A stretch of DNA of 64,000 nt, from the NCBI RefSeq assembly GCF_017939745.1, contig NZ_JAGKQQ010000001.1, forward strand, positions 496,001 through 560,000, given 5' to 3'. The DNA is from Gemmata palustris. GTDB lineage: Bacteria; Planctomycetota; Planctomycetia; Gemmatales; Gemmataceae. The position numbers and the translations under genes are program-made. Every line of letters starts with the position of its first letter. Within the stretch, counting starts at the first letter, position 1. The notes beneath the pieces were generated by a model, which saw nothing but the letters and a program-made list of their open reading frames with translations, had not been told where the DNA came from and did not search any database. This document shows, in pieces, positions 15,907-24,712 of the stretch.

Positions 15907-17298
15907 TTACTGGGGCGCCTGAACTAGACCCGCACCGGCGTCGATGACGGGAATTCCGACCGGGCGCGCGGACCGGGTGAGCGCGTTCCACAGCGCGGCC
16001 CCGCGCAGGCCCCGGGCCTGTGCCCACAGCGCGGCGATGCCGGCCACGTGCGGGGTCGCCATGCTCGTCCCGGAAATCGAGTGGTACCGGGCCGGCCACG
16101 CCGGGGTGCGCGGCTGACCGAGCGGTAGGGCCGGTGTGGGGACTGATGAGAACACCGCGACCCCCGGCCCGATGATGTCCACTTTCCCGCCCGCGACCGG
16201 GTTACTGGTACATGAGAACGAGGCGAGCTTCAGATCGCTCTGAATGGCAGCAACGGCCAGGATCGACGGGCTGTTCGCCGGTTGCCCGACGTTGCCCGGG
16301 GGGCGCATCGGGGGGAGCGGAGTCTGCCGGTGGTTGCCCGCTGCGGCCACGATCAGGCACCCCCGGTCGAGGGCGCGCCGGCCCACCGTCTCGTAAGCGT
16401 TCAAGACGGCCGTGAGCTTGTTGCCGAGTGACATTGAGATCACCGGGCACTGCTGGTTGATCGCCCATTCCATCCCGGCGAGGATCCACCCGCCCTGGCC
16501 CGACCCCTGGTTGTCCAGAACCTTGCCGATGTAGATGTCGCACCCGTAAGCGACGCCGTACCGCCGCGCGCCGCCGGGCGGCACCCGGGTGCCGCACGCG
16601 GTCCCGGTGCAGTGGGTGCCGTGCCCGTGCCCGTCCTGCGCCGACTGCCCCGGGACGAACGACTGGCTGACGACCCGCCGGCCGAGGAAGTCCGGGTGGT
16701 CGAGGTCCAGCCCGGTGTCCAGAACGGCTACCCGGATGCCCTGGCCATTGAACCGCGACGACGGGACGCGGCACGCCTGGAGGCCCCAGGTGAGTAGCGC
16801 AGTGTCGGCGAGCGCCGGGGGCGCGTCGTCGCCGATTAAGTCCGCGCGGTGCCCGTTCATCTGCTCGTACAGGTGGTCCACCGCGGCCTTGTACCCGCGG
16901 TAGTAGTCGAGCTCCGGCGGGGCGGCGGGCGCTTGCGTGGCGTAGAACATCGGCTCCGGTTCGACCGACACGACGCGGGTCCGCTCGTCGCCGCACGCCG
17001 CGGTCAGGAGCTGGCCCCGGTCCCCGGACACGACCGCGATCCCGATGTCGGTGAACACCACGGCGTCGGCGGCCGCGGCCTCGGCCATGTCCACCGCGTT
17101 CTCCTCATACTCGTCGGAGGTCGCCACGTGGGTGACCCCGGCCGCACTCTTCAGCGCGTCGACGCACTGTTTGGTGTTGCCCGCGCACTCGTCCGCGAGG
17201 ACGACGAGGTACCGCCCGGTCGTTTCCGGTCCGGGACCGGTGTCGGCGGGCGCGTGGTTCGGGGAGTGGGGGTCGCGGTGTGATTTCTTTCGAGCCAC
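15907..17298 (-). CDS. second intracellular subtilase (S8), first gene of the cassette
   Basis: 463 residues. Complete triad: Asp194 (VAVLDTGLD), His226 (HGHGTHCTG), Ser412 (GTSMATPHVAG), oxyanion Asn322 (AAGN). Residues 28-120 may be an I9-like prodomain (RYLVVLAD, RVVSVEPEPMF). The protein starts MARKKSH with no signal peptide, unlike most bacterial subtilases, so it is predicted to be cytoplasmic. The start is GTG at 17298 with GAGGAG 6 nt upstream. It is the first gene of the minus-strand cassette and is divergent from the ECF sigma gene at 17464. It is closer to canonical subtilisins than the downstream S8 gene, so the pair is unlikely to be a recent duplication. Confidence 0.93.
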   Translation of the reverse strand: MARKKSHRDPHSPNHAPADTGPGPETTGRYLVVLADECAGNTKQCVDALKSAAGVTHVATSDEYEENAVDMAEAAAADAVVFTDIGIAVVSGDRGQLLTAACGDERTRVVSVEPEPMFYATQAPAAPPELDYYRGYKAAVDHLYEQMNGHRADLIGDDAPPALADTALLTWGLQACRVPSSRFNGQGIRVAVLDTGLDLDHPDFLGRRVVSQSFVPGQSAQDGHGHGTHCTGTACGTRVPPGGARRYGVAYGCDIYIGKVLDNQGSGQGGWILAGMEWAINQQCPVISMSLGNKLTAVLNAYETVGRRALDRGCLIVAAAGNHRQTPLPPMRPPGNVGQPANSPSILAVAAIQSDLKLASFSCTSNPVAGGKVDIIGPGVAVFSSVPTPALPLGQPRTPAWPARYHSISGTSMATPHVAGIAALWAQARGLRGAALWNALTRSARPVGIPVIDAGAGLVQAPQ

Positions 17299-17327
17299 GG
17301 GCGTCTCCTCAGGAGGGGGGCGAGCGG

Positions 17328-17387
17328 GCGCGGACCGCGCTCCCGCTCAGAAGAAGAGCGACGAATCCCGGGCGCGCGGACCGCGCT
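17328..17387. promoter_or_regulatory. repeated palindrome in the divergent control region
   Basis: GCGCGGACCGCGCT occurs at 17328-17341 and again at 17374-17387. Each copy is an internal palindrome (GCGCGG-A-CCGCGC) and the copies are 46 bp apart (start to start) between the subtilase start (17298) and the sigma gene (17464). This is the arrangement expected of paired operator sites, but no known regulator motif was recognised. Confidence 0.45.
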
Positions 17388-17463
17388 ATTCAAAATTTCA
17401 TTTTCCAGAATTCGACCGACCGCCTAGTATTGTTTTCATCCAACAACTCCCGGAGCTGCGGAT

Positions 17464-18045
17464 ATGACTCTCACGATCGCTGATCCGGTTCAAGTTTGGC
17501 TCGATGCGCACCGGGCCGGGACGAAGCCCTCGCACAACGATCTCTGTGTGCTGTGCGAGGGGCGGGTGCGCGAGCTCGTGCGGCGCCAGCTCCGCACGTT
17601 CCCGTTGGTCGTTCAGGACTCGCAAACGACCGAGGTGGCGAACGCGACGCTGCTCCGCCTCCTCGCGGCCCTCGGCAGCCGTGTCTGTCCGCAATCGACG
17701 CTCGATCTCGAACGGTTTCTGGCGCACATCGTTCGCCGCGTCCTGCTCGATATGAACAAGGCGATTCAGAACCGGCGGCGCCGGGTCGGGGCGCTCGGGG
17801 ACGCGCCGATCGCGGCCCCCGAAGATGGGGACCAGATCGAAACGGACCTGATGGTGGCGTTCCACGAGTATGTTGAGGCGCTCCCTCCGGACGAGCAGGC
17901 GCTCTTCGACGTGTTCTACTACCAGGGAAAAACCAAACTCGAGGCCGCGGCGCTGCTCGGTTTGCCCCCCACGACCGCGCACGCCCACTGGGTCAAGGCC
18001 CGGTACCGCGCGAGTAAGAAATTCGGGCGCGATCTGACCGATTGA
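17464..18045 (+). CDS. ECF sigma factor
   Basis: 193 residues. Region 2 (helices around LVRRQLRTFPLVVQDSQ and LERFLAHIVRRVLLDMNKAI) and region 4 with a helix-turn-helix (ALPPDEQALFDVFYYQGKTK, then LEAAALLGLPPTTAHAHWVKARY) are recognisable, and no other domain is present. In planctomycetes such sigma factors are commonly paired with Ser/Thr kinases, as here with the kinase starting 154 bp downstream. It is transcribed away from the protease cassette and shares its control region, so it is a candidate regulator of it. ATG at 17464 with GGAG upstream. Confidence 0.88.
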   Translation: MTLTIADPVQVWLDAHRAGTKPSHNDLCVLCEGRVRELVRRQLRTFPLVVQDSQTTEVANATLLRLLAALGSRVCPQSTLDLERFLAHIVRRVLLDMNKAIQNRRRRVGALGDAPIAAPEDGDQIETDLMVAFHEYVEALPPDEQALFDVFYYQGKTKLEAAALLGLPPTTAHAHWVKARYRASKKFGRDLTD

Positions 18046-18199
18046 AAAATTGAGACGGCGAACCGCGCGGGGCGGTGAAGGAATTCACTCGTTCGTGTTT
18101 GTCGTTCGCCGGGGAATTGGAACCCGATCCGCGAAGTTTGCCGTTTTGGGAAAAAACGGACCGCGGGGCCTCCGGCCGTCGCTCTTCGGGTGAGCCATC

Positions 18200-20119
18200 A
18201 TGCCACACACCGAAATTACTGACGATTTCGCGTTCGCCCTCTACGCCCAGTGGGAGGACGCAAAGGCCGAGGGGAGAGGCATCTCTCTGGAGCAGATCTG
18301 CGCCGCCCGCCCCGAACTCCTACCGGACGTCCGGGAGATCGCCCGGTGGCTCCTGCCCGAATCGGTTCTGTTTTGCACCCCGTTGGGAGGCGACTCGGTG
18401 CCCTCCGGTGAGCATTGGGTTCCCCCCGACTGGGTCAAAATCGGCCGCGGGGCGTCGAGCGTCGTGTTCCGCGGGCAAGATCCCACCTTCGGTACGGCGG
18501 TCGCGTTCAAGGTGCTCCAACTACAGGGGCCGGTGGACGGCGCTCGGTTGATGAAGCGGTTCGAGCAGGAGGCCCGGATCCTCGCGCGCCTGAAGCACGA
18601 CGGGATCGTTCGGATCTTCAAAACCTTCGATCTGGGGAGCCGCCCCGTCATCGAGATGGAGCACCTCCCGAACGGCAGTCTGGTGACGCACCTGGAAGAG
18701 GTGCGCGCCCGGGGCGCGGCCGGGATCGCCCGCTTCATGGAGCGCGTCGCGCGGGCGGTGGGTTTCGCCCACGAGCACGATATTGTTCACCGCGACCTGA
18801 AGCCGAGTAACATCCTCCTGAACGCCGAGAACCGACCCTGTGTCTCCGATTTCGGGATCGCGAAACTGCTCGGCTCGGACCGCGACGCCCCCGAACCGGC
18901 GCCGGCCGTTGACCCGAATGACACGGCCACCGAAAGCGCGTGCCTGACGGCCCAGGGGCGGCAGCCCGGCACGCGGGCGTACATGGCCCCCGAACAGTTC
19001 GACCCCGATCTCGGCTCCACCACTCCGGCCACGGACGTGTGGGCGCTGGGCGTGATCCTCTACGAATTGTTGACCGGCCGCCAGCCTTTTACGGGCAGAA
19101 CCTTTGCAGAGTGGAAAGCGGCCGCCTGTACGCGCCCGGTGGAGTGGCCGCGCCGCTCCCGGTGGCGCGCGTCCGGCCGGCTCGAGCGAATCGCGCGGCG
19201 CTGCCTGGAGCGGAACCCGAAGCGCCGGTACCGGTCCGCGACCGAGTTGGCCGACGACTTGGCCGCGCTTTCCCGGCCGGTCCGGTGGGGCGCGCTATTG
19301 TTGGTGGGCGCGAGCGTGGCCTGCGCGGGGCTCGCAACCGGCCTCCTCCTGCACCGCGAACCGGCTACTACACCCGCGGTCTCGGCACCAGGGGCCGCGC
19401 CGCCGGCCTGGATCAATCCCGGAGCCGCGACCGCAATCACGATCACGGACCAGCTCGAACGCGGGGAAACCGTCGTCGCGTGCGGCGCGGGCGAACGGGT
19501 GGCCTACCGCTCCGTCCTGGGCACCCCGAACGTTCAGGCGTTCAAGAACCGGGTCACGGTGTATTCCAGCAGCGAGGGCGCGGTGGAACTCGTTCCCCCG
19601 CTCCCGTACAAGGGGCGGTACGGGGTTCGGGTCACCCTTTCTCACAACGGCGCGGACACCAACATGTCCCTCGTCGGCGCGTTCGCGGGCGGTTGCGGGT
19701 GGTGGACCGAAGCGAGTTCCGGGTACCGCTGCTTCGTGGTCGGGTTCAGTGACACGGGCCTGATCGCCGGGCACAAGAGGGGGTTCGGTTTACACGCGGT
19801 GTCCCCTGTGGGCGGCAGTTCGACCGCCGATTCCCGGGTGGTGTGGCGGGAATCTCAACCGAAGCAAGAGCCCGCGGTGCGGGTGATCGAGTTCCGCGTC
19901 GGCGACGGCGCACTCGAAAGCCGCCTGGACGCGGCCATTCTGCCCCCGCTCACGGACACGGACCTCCAAGCCCGAACCGCACCAACTCCGCGCCCCAACG
20001 CCCCTCCGCACGCGCCCCCTTTACCCGTCGCCCGCGGGGGAATCGGAGTGTACGTGAGCGGCGGGTTCGCTGTTATCAGACGAGTCGAAGTGTTTCCCCT
20101 ACTTAAAACGGACCACTAA
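18200..20119 (+). CDS. Hanks-type Ser/Thr protein kinase, membrane-bound
   Basis: 639 residues. The kinase domain lies at about 78-345: glycine loop IGRGASSVVF (81-90), VAFK with Lys104, catalytic loop HRDLKPSN (197-204), DFG (217-219) and YMAPEQ. A transmembrane segment follows (about 354-378; WGALLLVGASVACAGLATGLLL). The 260-residue C-terminal part is beta-rich and faces the periplasm; I do not recognise it. The first 75 residues precede the kinase as in many planctomycete kinases. An inserted acidic segment (about 225-255) lies before the activation-segment end. It is probably co-transcribed with the ECF sigma gene upstream and the Ig-like gene 17 bp downstream, and could sense an extracytoplasmic signal. 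Confidence 0.92.
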   Translation: MPHTEITDDFAFALYAQWEDAKAEGRGISLEQICAARPELLPDVREIARWLLPESVLFCTPLGGDSVPSGEHWVPPDWVKIGRGASSVVFRGQDPTFGTAVAFKVLQLQGPVDGARLMKRFEQEARILARLKHDGIVRIFKTFDLGSRPVIEMEHLPNGSLVTHLEEVRARGAAGIARFMERVARAVGFAHEHDIVHRDLKPSNILLNAENRPCVSDFGIAKLLGSDRDAPEPAPAVDPNDTATESACLTAQGRQPGTRAYMAPEQFDPDLGSTTPATDVWALGVILYELLTGRQPFTGRTFAEWKAAACTRPVEWPRRSRWRASGRLERIARRCLERNPKRRYRSATELADDLAALSRPVRWGALLLVGASVACAGLATGLLLHREPATTPAVSAPGAAPPAWINPGAATAITITDQLERGETVVACGAGERVAYRSVLGTPNVQAFKNRVTVYSSSEGAVELVPPLPYKGRYGVRVTLSHNGADTNMSLVGAFAGGCGWWTEASSGYRCFVVGFSDTGLIAGHKRGFGLHAVSPVGGSSTADSRVVWRESQPKQEPAVRVIEFRVGDGALESRLDAAILPPLTDTDLQARTAPTPRPNAPPHAPPLPVARGGIGVYVSGGFAVIRRVEVFPLLKTDH

Positions 20120-20136
20120 CCCCCGAGGACAGTCGC

Positions 20137-20448
20137 ATGTCTCCTGATCTGACCACGAACGCGACCACGAATCCGCCCCCCCCCAGTCCGCTACCCAAGC
20201 CCGTAATCACCTCGTCAAGCAACTTGGTAAGAGACGGTAACGGGGAAGTGACAATAACCGGATCGGCTCCTTCCGGGGTCACGGTTCGCGTCTATGAAGT
20301 CGGAAACGGTACCAATAGTGTCGATGCGCCGTGTCCGAGTGGGACGTTCAGCGCGAAGATTGCTCTGGCCGCTGGCCAACACACGATCCGAGCAGAGATC
20401 AGTGCAAAGATGGGTGGGTTCGACGAAGTTACCGTGCAAGTGACGTGA
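20137..20448 (+). CDS. small Ig-like fold protein
   Basis: 103 residues. The first 25 residues are Pro/Asn/Thr-rich; the remainder (PVITSSSNLVRDGNGEVTI, then GSAPSGVTVRVYEVGNGT, TFSAKIALAAGQHTIRAEI) matches the strand pattern of bacterial Ig-like (Big/Invasin-type) domains. There is no signal peptide, which is odd for this fold. GAGGACAG precedes the ATG, only 17 bp after the kinase stop, so it is probably translated from the kinase transcript; it may bind the kinase or its outer partner. Confidence 0.75.
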   Translation: MSPDLTTNATTNPPPPSPLPKPVITSSSNLVRDGNGEVTITGSAPSGVTVRVYEVGNGTNSVDAPCPSGTFSAKIALAAGQHTIRAEISAKMGGFDEVTVQVT

Positions 20449-20461
20449 CCACTTGCGCCAG

Positions 20462-20495
20462 CCCACGCCCACGTCACCCTGAATAGGGGCGTGGG
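20462..20495. terminator. hairpin between convergent genes
   Basis: CCCACGCCC (20462-20470) pairs with GGGCGTGGG (20487-20495), 9 bp perfect with a 16-nt loop, 14 bp after the Ig-like stop and before the convergent YCF48-like stop. No clear T-tract on either strand. Confidence 0.5.
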
Positions 20496-20571
20496 TCGCC
20501 GGGAGAGGTAAACAATCCCACTCCCCGCGTGAACGACTCCACCGCGGTGGGCACTTCCGGTCGCGCTCCGA

Positions 20572-21594
20572 CTACTTGTCCGCCCTCGCGTACTTCGCGA
20601 GCCGACCCTTGGGACCAGCGGCCCAACCGTCGCCCGACGCGGTGAAGGCGACGCTGTTGTACTTCTCCCGGTCCAGCGGCTTCCAGGTCGCGCCGTCGTC
20701 CACTGAAACGTCGGACCCCGACGTACCGACGGCCACCCACCGGTCTTTCGCCCAGGCGACGCCGGACCGGAACGGCAGCGGTTTCTCAATGAGCTTCCAC
20801 GTCTTACCGCCGTCGGCGGTGACCGCCCCCGTTGCTCCCGTACCGTCGGGTTTGCGGTAATCGCCGCCGACGATCACGCCGCGGTCGCGGTCCCGGAAGG
20901 CGATCGAGAACACCCCGGCCGACTCGATTCCGGCGAGAAGTGGCGTCTCGCTCACGTTCCAGGTCTTCCCCCGATCGCCTGAATGGAACACCCGTGCCGT
21001 CTTGGACCCGCCGGTGCAGAACCAGACGTCGTTCTCGCCGCGGGTGACGAGGCAGGTGCCGCTGGCGGCGAAGGCGCCCTCCTTCAGTAGTGCCTCGGGC
21101 CGGCTCTTCTCCGGTAACGGGTTCCACTTCGTGCCGCCGTCGTCGGTGACGATCAGGAGGAACCGCCCGTCCACGGGGTCGCTGAGTGCGATCCCGTGCT
21201 TCTCGTCCCAGAAGGCGATGGCGTTGAAGAACGCTTTGGGCTCGGCGTTTTTGAACTGGAGCACCCAAGTTTTGCCGCCGTCCGTCGTCTTGTAGATCCG
21301 GGACTCCGCGCCCGGGCCGGCACTCAACAGGTAGGCCGTGTCCTCGCCGAACGCCTCGACGTCGCGGAAGTCGAGTTTGTCCGCATCGGGCACCGTGCCG
21401 ACCGCCCACGTCTTGCCGCCGTCGGTGGTACGGCCGAAGGTGCCCTTCGTACCGCTGACCCACGCCACTTTAGGGCCGACCGCACACAGGCCGCGGAAGT
21501 CCGCGTCCGATTTAATGGCTTGTGGCTGCCACTGACCCGAGGCGCCGGCGGTGCCGAACCCGCAGACCAGCGCGGCGATGAAGAACGGTTTCAT
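20572..21594 (-). CDS. secreted YCF48/BNR-repeat beta-propeller protein
   Basis: 340 residues. Signal peptide 1-20 (cleavage after TAGASG). It carries repeats of the TTDGGKTW type (FGRTTDGGKTWAVG, IYKTTDGGKTWVLQ, FHSGDRGKTWNVSE, AVTADGGKTWKLIE, VSVDDGATWKPLD), the mark of sialidase-like Asp-box/YCF48 beta-propellers. The sialidase catalytic residues are not evident, so a binding or assembly role is more likely than glycosidase activity. Start at 21594 with GGGAGCACCC; the longer frame upstream is not used because the signal peptide starts here. Outer location is inferred. Confidence 0.85.
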   Translation of the reverse strand: MKPFFIAALVCGFGTAGASGQWQPQAIKSDADFRGLCAVGPKVAWVSGTKGTFGRTTDGGKTWAVGTVPDADKLDFRDVEAFGEDTAYLLSAGPGAESRIYKTTDGGKTWVLQFKNAEPKAFFNAIAFWDEKHGIALSDPVDGRFLLIVTDDGGTKWNPLPEKSRPEALLKEGAFAASGTCLVTRGENDVWFCTGGSKTARVFHSGDRGKTWNVSETPLLAGIESAGVFSIAFRDRDRGVIVGGDYRKPDGTGATGAVTADGGKTWKLIEKPLPFRSGVAWAKDRWVAVGTSGSDVSVDDGATWKPLDREKYNSVAFTASGDGWAAGPKGRLAKYARADK

Positions 21595-21835
21595 GGGTGC
21601 TCCCAGTTCGGGTCGGGAAACGGTGTGTTCAGTCGCCCACGGCCGCGCGCGTCCCGGGTTGGGGCGACCTCCTCGGTGGTGTTGTAGAAGGAACCCGATC
21701 TGCAACACGCCGACCGGGGACAACCCGTGTCTCTCGATCAGTTCCTGCGCGGAGACGCGCCCGCACCGGACGAACGGCCCTTGTGCGCCGAGGGCGGCCG
21801 CAAGGGAACACCGGAGGGTGGGTCACGGGGCGCGG

Positions 21836-23698
21836 TCACCGGTCCTTCCCAGTGGCTTGCCGTTCCAGCCACGGGCCGACCTTCTCGACCCACTTGGCGG
21901 CGTGTTCCCGGAGACCGGGGCCGCTGAAGTGGACGCCCTTGCCGCCGCTGTCGCGCAAACCCCCTTTGAGCGCGTCGGAGTCCGGCCCCTCGAACGCGAT
22001 CTTGTCCTTCCACAGTGACGCCTGGGCCGCCCGGATGTCCGGCGCCGCCTCATCGCCCGGTACGTGATAGCTCACTTGCGCGACGAACCACGGCGCGTCC
22101 CACCCGATGTCTTTCCGGGTGTCGCGGATGAGTTTTTCCAGGTACTCGCGGTACAGTTTGCCTTGGAGCGTGCGGGTCGGGTCTTTCTGGTTGGCGTCGC
22201 TCTCCCCCTGGTGCCACAGCACTGCCCGGAACCCGTGCGGGCCGAGTTGTTTCATGCGGTCGCGGAAGGACGTGTACAGGGCGCCCGTGCTCTCCCAGGT
22301 GCCGTCGGCGCGCTTCCGCACGTGGCCCTCCAGCGTCGGCGGGTTGGGGAACGCCGCGCCCTTCGGGAGCCACTCCCGCACGCTGGTGGCCCCGACGCCG
22401 CACGCGACGAACCCCACCGGTACGCCGAACTTCTCCGCGATGGCGTCGCCGAACGGCGGCAGGAAGCTCCCGCCGGTGCCGCTCGCGCCCGGTTGCGGGT
22501 CGTTCGCGGGCTGCCACCGGGCACCGTCGAACGCGGCCACGCGACCCGTTTTGGTGGTCTGCTTCTCGGCCCCGTGGTTGGCCGAATTCGACTGGCCCGC
22601 GACGACGAACACCTCGCCTACGCCAACGTGCTCGACGGTTGCCCGAGCAACTGGTTTGCCGCCCACCACGGCCCGTACCTCGAGTCGGTACCACCCGCCG
22701 GCCGCCACCTCGACGGGCGCGTCGAACGGACCGTCCTTCGCGCTCGCCTCGAGTTTCCGCCACGCCCCCGGCTCGGCTTCCGTTCCGACGCGGTACTCCA
22801 GTACGTCGGCCGGGCGTGCGACCCCGCCCAGCTTCCCGCGCACGCGGAGGGTGCCGACGTTCTTCGCGTTGCGTTGGGCGACCTGATAATCCTGGGGGGA
22901 ATCGAGGACCACCCCAACTCCGGCGCTGGCGGTGACGAACGCCACCAGTTCCGGGCACTGGAAGAAGCCCGGCCACATGTTGTGCCCCTGCTGCGGCGGG
23001 ACGATGAGCGTCATCGGCGCCCCGAGGGCCGCGTACCGCTCCTTCACCCGGCCGCTGTTCGCCTCCAGCGGCACCACCTTGTCGATGTCCCCGTGAATGG
23101 CAAACAGCGGCACCTTGGCCTTCGCCAACCCCTCCAACCGGTCCACCGGGTTGAACTGCTTCAGTTTGGCCTTCAAGTCGTCCGCCTTCAGTTCAAACGC
23201 GCCCGCGGCGCGCTCGATACCGGGATAACTGGTGAGATCGCACACGGGGTAGATGCCGGCGAATCCGCTCACTTTGTCCGGGTGCGCGGTCGCCCACGAT
23301 AGCGCCATCAGCCCGCCGCGGCTGCGGCCGAGGAGCACCGGCTGCGCCGAGTATCCGCGGGCGGTCATTGCCGCGTAGAGGGCGTCGAACACCTTGTTCC
23401 CGGCCGGGCTGCCGTAGGACTCCCCGGCATCGATTCCGGCGACGGCGATGCCCGCCGCGCGGAACCGCTCGAACATCCACTTCTCCTCCGGCCCGGGCAG
23501 ATTCGGCAGCGTCGGCGCGTACCACACCCACGGCTTCGTAGCAGCGTGCGGGTCGGCCTTCGCGGGGATCAGGAAGGCGGTGCGGCCGGACACCTCGAAC
23601 ACCTCACCGTCGAGCGGTAGGGTTTTCTTCGGCGCGTCCGCCGCGGTTGTGGCCTGGATCGAGAGAAGGGGCACCACCATCAGCAAGGCCGCGCGCAT
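21836..23698 (-). CDS. fusion of alpha/beta-hydrolase and sialate O-acetylesterase-like SGNH esterase
   Basis: 620 residues, signal peptide about 1-20. The N-terminal half is an alpha/beta hydrolase with nucleophile Ser126 in GRSRGG, an acidic residue in GDIDKVVP and His in QQGHNMW. The C-terminal half resembles sialate O-acetylesterase/SGNH hydrolases: GQSNS (Ser370), HQGESDA (about 495) and GVHFSG near the end. Such a fusion would act on acetylated or esterified polysaccharide outside the cell; exact substrates are unknown. ATG 23698 with GGAG upstream. Stand-alone versions of both domains are common in planctomycete polysaccharide-degrading loci. Confidence 0.87.
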   Translation of the reverse strand: MRAALLMVVPLLSIQATTAADAPKKTLPLDGEVFEVSGRTAFLIPAKADPHAATKPWVWYAPTLPNLPGPEEKWMFERFRAAGIAVAGIDAGESYGSPAGNKVFDALYAAMTARGYSAQPVLLGRSRGGLMALSWATAHPDKVSGFAGIYPVCDLTSYPGIERAAGAFELKADDLKAKLKQFNPVDRLEGLAKAKVPLFAIHGDIDKVVPLEANSGRVKERYAALGAPMTLIVPPQQGHNMWPGFFQCPELVAFVTASAGVGVVLDSPQDYQVAQRNAKNVGTLRVRGKLGGVARPADVLEYRVGTEAEPGAWRKLEASAKDGPFDAPVEVAAGGWYRLEVRAVVGGKPVARATVEHVGVGEVFVVAGQSNSANHGAEKQTTKTGRVAAFDGARWQPANDPQPGASGTGGSFLPPFGDAIAEKFGVPVGFVACGVGATSVREWLPKGAAFPNPPTLEGHVRKRADGTWESTGALYTSFRDRMKQLGPHGFRAVLWHQGESDANQKDPTRTLQGKLYREYLEKLIRDTRKDIGWDAPWFVAQVSYHVPGDEAAPDIRAAQASLWKDKIAFEGPDSDALKGGLRDSGGKGVHFSGPGLREHAAKWVEKVGPWLERQATGKDR

Positions 23699-24127
23699 CG
23701 CTTCTCCTTTGAGCACTTCGTGTCGGGGTTGATGTTCCGCTAGAGGTCCGCGTTCGCGCCGACCTCACCTTACCGCAACGCGATCACTTTCGCGGCGCAT
23801 CACCTCGGGCGGGAATCATTTCAGGCTGTGCCGGTTCTTTGTACCCAGTTTTGGGTTCTGGGCTCATTTCTCTTCCGCGCTACCACGCCGCATCTCGCTG
23901 CGCACGCGAGCCTCCATCCACCGCCGGCGGTCGCGCGAGAGTTGACCACCCGCAACCTGCTATCATCGCACCGTGCCGAACCCCGCACCTCGTTCCCTCG
24001 TCCCTCCTCCAACAGGGAGCCGCGGTGGAAGAGCGGATGAAACACCACCGCGCGGCTAGCGCCCTGCATTTCAAGCACTTCGCGGCCGATGAGTCGGCTT
24101 CAGAGTGCGCATAAGGTGCACACGATA
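23699..24127. other. divergent intergenic region, no gene seen
   Basis: About 430 bp between divergent genes. No frame has coding character. TTGACC and TATCAT hexamers occur near 23942-23966 but only 13 nt apart, so no promoter was called. Confidence 0.4.
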
Positions 24128-24712
24128 ATGACCTCTGCGCCGCACGATCCGGGGATTCAAGACGTTCCCCATCCCGCACTCCTCAACACCTGGAAGCACC
24201 ACGCCGGTTGGGTCCGTTCCCGGATCGCGGCGGCGGTGAGTAACGGGAGCGCCGGGGTCGCGGCCCTGCCCGCGGAGATGGCCGTCGTCGGTTCGCGCCT
24301 CATGGACTTCTACACCGGGGCGCTCAGCCCCGCGGACGTCGCCGAGTTCGTTTTCGCCGACCTGAAGGGCCGTGCCCTGTTCGCGTTCGATCCGCTCGCG
24401 AAGTGGCTGGCCGAGCGGGGCGAGTACGCGCTCACCGAGTTGCCGGACGGCTCGAAGTGGACGATCCGGCTCGGTCCGGCCGACGGGCGCTATCTGCACC
24501 TGCACCCCGGGCGCTGGGCGCCGCACACGATCCGCGTTCAGGCCAACACGCTGCGGTCCGCGGTTATGGCCCACGCTCACGCGCTCGTCACCGGGCGCGC
24601 CGCAGACGACCTGGAAGTTGTAAACGAGGCACGAAAACTCTACCTCGGGATGCTCCCCGTGCGCGAACTCACGGGCGCCGGCGGGCTCGGGGCCGTAATC
24701 GCCGCGCTGTGA
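24128..24712 (+). CDS. hypothetical cytosolic protein
   Basis: 194 residues from the ATG at 24128; an upstream ATG at 24089 would add 13 residues. The sequence is soluble, about 40% Ala/Leu/Gly, with a helical first half (WVRSRIAAAV, AEMAVVGSRLMDFYTGAL) and a central strand region (ALTELPDGSKWTIRLGPADG). Nothing matches a family I know and no active-site motif is obvious. It is monocistronic here, 300 bp before the phosphorelay genes. Confidence 0.65.
   Translation: MTSAPHDPGIQDVPHPALLNTWKHHAGWVRSRIAAAVSNGSAGVAALPAEMAVVGSRLMDFYTGALSPADVAEFVFADLKGRALFAFDPLAKWLAERGEYALTELPDGSKWTIRLGPADGRYLHLHPGRWAPHTIRVQANTLRSAVMAHAHALVTGRAADDLEVVNEARKLYLGMLPVRELTGAGGLGAVIAAL

Noticed and set aside
23942-23966. 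TTGACC/TATCAT promoter
   Set aside because: The spacing between hexamers is only 13 nt.
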